A DNA stretch of 64,000 bases from Mucilaginibacter oryzae (lineage in GTDB: Bacteria > Bacteroidota > Bacteroidia > Sphingobacteriales > Sphingobacteriaceae). The notes beneath the pieces are model-generated. The model was not told the DNA's origin and searched no databases. It saw nothing but the letters and a program-made list of their open reading frames with translations. The translations under genes and the position numbers were made by a program. Position 1 is the first letter of the stretch. Each line of letters opens with the position of its first letter. This document shows positions 59,664 to 64,000 of the stretch, piece by piece. The stretch lies in NCBI RefSeq assembly GCF_003148845.1, contig NZ_QGHA01000016.1, positions 1 to 64,000 on the forward strand, written 5' to 3'.

Positions 59664-61499
59664 ATGAAAACAAAAAAGATAACCTTGTTCCTGTCGCTTG
59701 GTCTGCTCGCAGCAGTTACAGCCAAAGCACAAAACGGACAAGCACCGGTATTTGGCGGCACGGTGGGCAAAACGCTTGATGATTCGAAGGAGTGGTGGCC
59801 CGAGCCTCATAAAGCGCCCGCCGGCGCGCCAAACATATTATGGATCCTTTTGGATGATGTTGGCTTTGGTGCAACCAGCACTTTTGGCGGCATCATCAAA
59901 ACGCCAAACTTTGATACGCTGGCCAATAACGGTTTACGTTACACCAATTTCCACACGGCGGGTATTTGCGCGCCAACCCGTTCGGCCCTGTTAACCGGGC
60001 GTAACCACCATTACGTGCATGAGGGTGGGTTTTCGCATGTCATCTTATCGGCCGGGTTTCCGGGATATGACGGGCGAATCCCATCGGATAAGGGAACTAT
60101 TGCCGAGATTTTGCGCGAGAACGGTTACAATACCTTCGCGGTTGGTAAATATGGCTTAACGCCCGATGAGGATGCCACCGATGCCGGTCCGTTTGATCGC
60201 TGGCCTACGGGCAAGGGTTTTGATCATTTCTTCGGGTTTTTAGGTTCGGCCACAGATCAGTACAAGCCCGACCTGGTGGAAGATAATGCCCACGTAACGC
60301 CGGATGGCCGTCACCTTACCGATCAGATTACCGATAAGGCCATCTTTTACTTAACCCGCCAGCATAAGGCAGCGCCTGATAAACCATTCTTTTTATACTA
60401 TGCACCGGGAGCAACCCACTCGCCGCACCAGGTAGCCAAAGAGTGGAGCGACCTGTACAAAGGTCAGTTTGATAGCGGTTGGGACGATTTCAGGGAAAAG
60501 GTTATCGCAAGGCAAAAGCAACTGGGCATTATCCCCAGGTACGCCAAACTGCCTGATCGTAACCCGCGCATCCCGGCCTGGAAAACCCTGCCCGATGCCG
60601 AGAAAAAACTGTACGCCCGCTTTATGGAGATCTATGCCGGGTATTTAACCTATACCGATCACGAGGTTGGCCGTTTAATCAACCACCTGAAACAAAGCGG
60701 TCAGCTGGATAATACTTTGGTATTTGTGATTATTGGCGATAATGGCGCAAGCAAAGAAGGTACGGTTCATGGCGTGATCAATCCTAAAAAGAACTCGTCG
60801 AGGTTGGCTACCGAAGAAGCTTATTTGAAAACCAATATCGAAGATATTGATGATATAGGTACGCCGCAGGCAGCCACCAATTACCCCTTAGGCTGGGCGC
60901 AGGCAGCTAATACCCCGTTTAAATACTGGAAACAGGATGCCAACTCCGAAGGTGGTACCCGCAATCCGCTGATAGTTTATTATCCTAAAGGGATTAAAGA
61001 TAAGGGTACAATCCGCACCCAATACGGCCATGTGATTGATTTGTTGCCAACTACGCTGGAGTATACCGGGATTAAACTGCCCGAATACATCCGCGGCATT
61101 AAACAGGATACCATTCAGGGTACCTCGCTGGTTTACTCGTTCGATCATCCGGAAGCCAAATCAAAACATGTGTTGCAGCATTACTACATTTTTGGTTCGA
61201 GATCAATTTACAGCGATGGCTGGAAAGCCGAAGCCGCGCACCATCCGGATAATGTGGAACTGGGCGATTTTAAAGTGGGACAAAACGTGCCGGATAAAAG
61301 TTTTGACGAAGATACCTGGGAGTTGTACAACCTGAACGAGGATTTTAACGAACGCATAGATCTCGCCAAAAAATATCCTGAAAAGCTGAAAGAACTGAAA
61401 GCGGTATTTGAAGCGCAGGCACAGAAAAATAACCTGTACCCCTTTATTGATTGGTATGATGTATACCACCTGCGCATCCACAAAAACTATAAAAAATAA
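59664..61499 (+). CDS. Arylsulfatase-type sulfatase A
   Basis: This type I sulfatase hydrolyses sulfate esters using formylglycine and calcium. The signal peptide ends AVTAKAQ. The core shows metal Asp in WILLDDVGFGA (D64, D65), the maturation motif GICAPTRSALLTGRNHH with Cys102 (CAPTR, the C-x-P-x-R sulfatase signature), VFVIIGDNGASKEGT and the C-terminal domain. I see no Cys other than Cys102. The RNHH form after the motif and the length of 611 residues resemble arylsulfatases of the PAS type. The ATG at 59664 is used; a frame from 59640 overlaps the previous gene. Confidence 0.93.
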   Translation: MKTKKITLFLSLGLLAAVTAKAQNGQAPVFGGTVGKTLDDSKEWWPEPHKAPAGAPNILWILLDDVGFGATSTFGGIIKTPNFDTLANNGLRYTNFHTAGICAPTRSALLTGRNHHYVHEGGFSHVILSAGFPGYDGRIPSDKGTIAEILRENGYNTFAVGKYGLTPDEDATDAGPFDRWPTGKGFDHFFGFLGSATDQYKPDLVEDNAHVTPDGRHLTDQITDKAIFYLTRQHKAAPDKPFFLYYAPGATHSPHQVAKEWSDLYKGQFDSGWDDFREKVIARQKQLGIIPRYAKLPDRNPRIPAWKTLPDAEKKLYARFMEIYAGYLTYTDHEVGRLINHLKQSGQLDNTLVFVIIGDNGASKEGTVHGVINPKKNSSRLATEEAYLKTNIEDIDDIGTPQAATNYPLGWAQAANTPFKYWKQDANSEGGTRNPLIVYYPKGIKDKGTIRTQYGHVIDLLPTTLEYTGIKLPEYIRGIKQDTIQGTSLVYSFDHPEAKSKHVLQHYYIFGSRSIYSDGWKAEAAHHPDNVELGDFKVGQNVPDKSFDEDTWELYNLNEDFNERIDLAKKYPEKLKELKAVFEAQAQKNNLYPFIDWYDVYHLRIHKNYKK

Positions 61500-61518
61500 C
61501 CAGTAAGCCCTTATGATC

Positions 61519-63396
61519 ATGAAAACATATCAACGAATCGCGGCAATTTCGGCTTTAGCCCTTGCCTTTAGCACGCCGGTTTTAGCGCAGTTGCCGCAGG
61601 TGAAGGTAACGGCTGCCAACATAGCGCCTATCGATCCGGCTAATTACAGGGGAGTGGAAGGCAAAACCCTCGCCGAATCAAAAGAGTGGTGGAACAAACC
61701 GCTTAAAGCGCCAAAGGGCGCGCCGAACATTGTATGGATTTTGCTGGATGATGTCGGTTTCGGCGCATCGGGGACGTTTGGAGGGTTGATCAGTACGCCA
61801 AATTTCGATACCCTGGCTAACAACGGCCTGCGTTATACCAACTTCCATACGGCGGGTATTTGCGCGCCTACCCGGTCATCGCTATTAACGGGGCGTAACC
61901 ATCATTATGTGCATATGGGTAACTTTGCGCATGCTTCAACAGCGGCCGGTTTTCCGGGCTATGACGGTCGTATTCCTCCGGATAAGGGAACTATCGCCGA
62001 GGCATTGAAGGCCAATGGTTACAGCACCTTCGCGGTGGGTAAATGGGGCGTTACGCCGGATGAAGATACTACCGCTGTTGGTCCGTTTGACAGGTGGCCT
62101 ACCGGAAAAGGTTTTGATCACCATTTTGGTTTTCTCGAATCGGCAACCGACCAGTATAACCCGCCGCATTTGGTGGAAGATAACTTTCACATTAAACCCG
62201 ATGGCCGCAACCTGAACGAGCAGATCACCGATAAGGCCATCGCCTACATCGATGCCGTCCACAAAGCCGCGCCCGATCAGCCTTTCTTTTTATACTACGC
62301 GCCGGGCGCAACCCACGCCCCGCACCAGGTAAGCCACGAGTGGAGCGACCTGTACAAAGGCAAGTTTGATGAAGGGTGGGATGTGTATCGCCAAAGGGTT
62401 TTTGAAAACCAGAAAAAAGCGGGCTATATCCCGGCTTACGCCAAACTGCCCGAGCGTAACGAGCGCATTAAGGAATGGAATAGCCTGCCTGCCGATCAGA
62501 AAAAACTGTACGCCCGTTTTATGGAAGTTTATGCGGGGTACTTAACCTATATCGATAACCAGGTAGGCAGGGTGATCAGCTACCTGAAAGCTTCGGGCCA
62601 GTTTGATAATACCCTGGTTTTTGTAATGATAGGCGATAACGGCGCCAGTAAAGAAGGAACCGTTCATGGGGTGATCAACCCTAAAAACTCGGCTGCCACA
62701 ACACCGGAGGCTGATTATATCAAAAGGAACGAAAGCGATTACGAAACTATCGGTACGCCTGAGGCTTCAACAAACTATCCTTTAGGCTGGGCGCAGGCGG
62801 CCAATACGCCTTTTAAATACTGGAAATCTGACGCCGATGCCGAGGGCGGTACCCATAACCCGCTGATTGTTTACTATCCGAAACTGATCACCGAAAAAGG
62901 GGGCATCCGTACGCAGTACAGCCATGTATCTGATGTGTTTCCTACTACTATTGAGGCGGCCGGTTTAAAACTTCCTGAGTATGTTAAAGGTATTAAACAG
63001 GATACCTTGCAGGGTAAATCGTTTTTCAGTTCGTTTAATAACGCGCAGGCAAAAACGCTGCATACACAGCAGTATTATTACATCTTCACCTCAAGGTCTA
63101 TCTATAAAGATGGCTGGAAAGCCGAAGCCGCGCACCGCCCGGATAATGTCGATCTGCTCAACTTCCCGAAAGAGAAAACTATCCCCGAGCGTAACTACGA
63201 TAAAGATGTTTGGAAACTTTACAACCTGAACGAGGATTTTAACGAGCGCATTGATCTTGCCAAAAAATATCCTGAAAAGCTGAAAGAGCTCAAAAACCTG
63301 TTCGACACCGAGGCCAAAAAGAACCACGTATATCCGTTTATCGACCGCGACGATATCAACAACAAACGCATCCACAAACTCGAAAACAATAATTAA
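61519..63396 (+). CDS. Arylsulfatase-type sulfatase B (tandem paralogue)
   Basis: A second sulfatase of 625 residues, clearly a paralogue of sulfatase A over its full length. The signal peptide ends TPVLAQ. Metal Asp are D77 and D78 (WILLDDVGFGASG), the formylglycine Cys is C115 in GICAPTRSSLLTGRNHH, and the Asp-Asn pair recurs in VFVMIGDNGASKEGT. Differences such as KWGVTPDED in place of KYGLTPDED and HMGNFAHAS in place of HEGGFSHVI near the active site suggest a different substrate. Cys115 is the only Cys I see. It begins about 20 bases after sulfatase A. Confidence 0.93.
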   Translation: MKTYQRIAAISALALAFSTPVLAQLPQVKVTAANIAPIDPANYRGVEGKTLAESKEWWNKPLKAPKGAPNIVWILLDDVGFGASGTFGGLISTPNFDTLANNGLRYTNFHTAGICAPTRSSLLTGRNHHYVHMGNFAHASTAAGFPGYDGRIPPDKGTIAEALKANGYSTFAVGKWGVTPDEDTTAVGPFDRWPTGKGFDHHFGFLESATDQYNPPHLVEDNFHIKPDGRNLNEQITDKAIAYIDAVHKAAPDQPFFLYYAPGATHAPHQVSHEWSDLYKGKFDEGWDVYRQRVFENQKKAGYIPAYAKLPERNERIKEWNSLPADQKKLYARFMEVYAGYLTYIDNQVGRVISYLKASGQFDNTLVFVMIGDNGASKEGTVHGVINPKNSAATTPEADYIKRNESDYETIGTPEASTNYPLGWAQAANTPFKYWKSDADAEGGTHNPLIVYYPKLITEKGGIRTQYSHVSDVFPTTIEAAGLKLPEYVKGIKQDTLQGKSFFSSFNNAQAKTLHTQQYYYIFTSRSIYKDGWKAEAAHRPDNVDLLNFPKEKTIPERNYDKDVWKLYNLNEDFNERIDLAKKYPEKLKELKNLFDTEAKKNHVYPFIDRDDINNKRIHKLENNN

Positions 63397-63398
63397 CC

Positions 63399-64000
63399 AT
63401 GAAAAACTTAAAAGTTGTTTTACTGGCCCTACTGGTAATTATCAGTGCAGGGGTAAAAGCCCAATCGCCAAAGTTGCTTTCACTCCAAGCCTTTGCCGCG
63501 AAGCTGAAACAAGCTAAAGAACCGCAGATCCTGGACGCCCGCTCAGCTGAGGAATTTGCGCAGAACCATATTAAAGGTGCTATCAATGTGGATGCAAAGG
63601 CAGCCGGTTATCAGCAGAAATTAGATGCTCTGGATAAGGATAAGTCCACCTTTGTTTATTCCATAGCCAATGGCCGGAGTACAGTACTATCGCGTGAGCT
63701 AAGGGCGAAGGGTTTTAAAGATGTGGAAGAATTGCCGGGAGGTTTAGCTAACTGGATCGGTTCGGGATATCCTATTATCTCAACCACAAAAAAAGGTGTA
63801 TCGCTGTCTAAAAGCCAGTTTGATGAACTGGTAGCCTCATCGCCCGAGGTTTTGGTTGATTTTGGGTCGAGGTATTGCGGGGCCTGCAAAAAGCTGGTGC
63901 CTGTACTGGATTCGCTCAAAGCCAATAAGGCGTTTTCGCCTAAAGTGATCAGTATTGAGGTTTATGACAATACCAGCCTGGCCAAAGAGTTGAAGGTGAA
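63399..64000 (+). CDS. Rhodanese-thioredoxin fusion, partial at window end
   Basis: The frame is open from ATG 63399 to the window edge (200 codons). A signal peptide ends GVKAQ. Residues about 28-125 are a rhodanese-like domain (QILDARSAEEFAQNHIKGAI, ELPGGLANWIGSGYP), but the active-site loop reads VYSIANGRS with Ser where the sulfur-carrying Cys should be. From about residue 138 a thioredoxin-like domain begins, with RYCGACKKLVP (CGAC). The rhodanese part is probably a binding module or altered enzyme, with redox work done by the thioredoxin part. It starts two bases after the sulfatase B stop. Confidence 0.87.
   Translation, partial: MKNLKVVLLALLVIISAGVKAQSPKLLSLQAFAAKLKQAKEPQILDARSAEEFAQNHIKGAINVDAKAAGYQQKLDALDKDKSTFVYSIANGRSTVLSRELRAKGFKDVEELPGGLANWIGSGYPIISTTKKGVSLSKSQFDELVASSPEVLVDFGSRYCGACKKLVPVLDSLKANKAFSPKVISIEVYDNTSLAKELKV

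Noticed and set aside
1..64000. tRNA, rRNA or tmRNA genes
   Set aside because: I saw no cloverleaf with a GTTCRA-type T loop or rRNA-like stretch in any gap; a covariance-model scan would be needed to exclude small RNAs.

Overview
The window looks like a chromosome segment of an aerobic Bacteroidota, most likely Sphingobacteriaceae close to Mucilaginibacter or Pedobacter. This rests on the SusC/SusD pair, TAnnTTTG-type -7 promoter elements (TATCTTTG, TAACTTTG, TAGATTTG), weak Shine-Dalgarno signals, a three-gene succinate dehydrogenase with a long SdhC, a split DsbD, and many hairpin repeats between genes. The genus call is an impression from protein style, not a database result.

Layout. 1-320 is the end of an IS982-type transposase. 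553-5055 (minus) holds sdhCAB and the phosphoesterase pdeM. 5220-12549 is mixed housekeeping: a small membrane protein, a DinB-fold protein overlapping an orphan histidine kinase, gltX, nagB, and a GMC oxidoreductase paired with a DUF1080 lipoprotein (probable 3-keto-glycoside chemistry). 12680-20699 (minus) is a tellurium-type (Ter) stress operon: four TerD paralogues, a HAD phosphatase, a phosphoribosyltransferase, TelA, an unrecognised helical protein and TerC, with pgpA at the end. 21148-31024 holds a zinc-ribbon mini-protein, an RhlE-like helicase, a GH43, an Xaa-Pro aminopeptidase, dinB, a DUF922 protease-like protein, an SPFH protein, a CapA-like lipoprotein and an NlpC/P60 hydrolase. 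31493-50559 is conserved core: pdhA-pdhC, a coiled-coil protein, a GHL10 hydrolase, yicC-gmk-nadD, a GH13, birA/nDsbD/dsbD/pfkA, rsfS-ftsH and a LutC-like protein.

The most interesting region is 51040-64000 (plus), which runs off the window. A 31-codon upstream reading frame (51095-51190) ends in RCCTACCCC-stop, with six Cys among its last eight codons. Downstream, mostly overlapping or tightly packed, lie two tiny membrane proteins, a fatty-acid-hydroxylase-type enzyme, a formylglycine-generating enzyme with the catalytic CxxxxC, a 57-codon frame overlapping the SusC start, SusC, SusD, an NTF2-like protein, two tandem CAPTR sulfatases and a rhodanese-thioredoxin fusion. I read this as a sulfur-scavenging locus: sulfate esters are imported by SusCD and hydrolysed by sulfatases that the locus itself matures, with expression probably sensing cysteine supply by translation of the poly-Cys leader. 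The function is inference; the gene content and leader are direct reading.

The intergenic spaces are full of inverted repeats of at least seven families. Some are dispersed stem-loops (GTCATTGCGAGG, GTCATTTCGA, CCCCTCTCC types); others are imperfect palindromes built from tandem 7-10 base words that differ from junction to junction.
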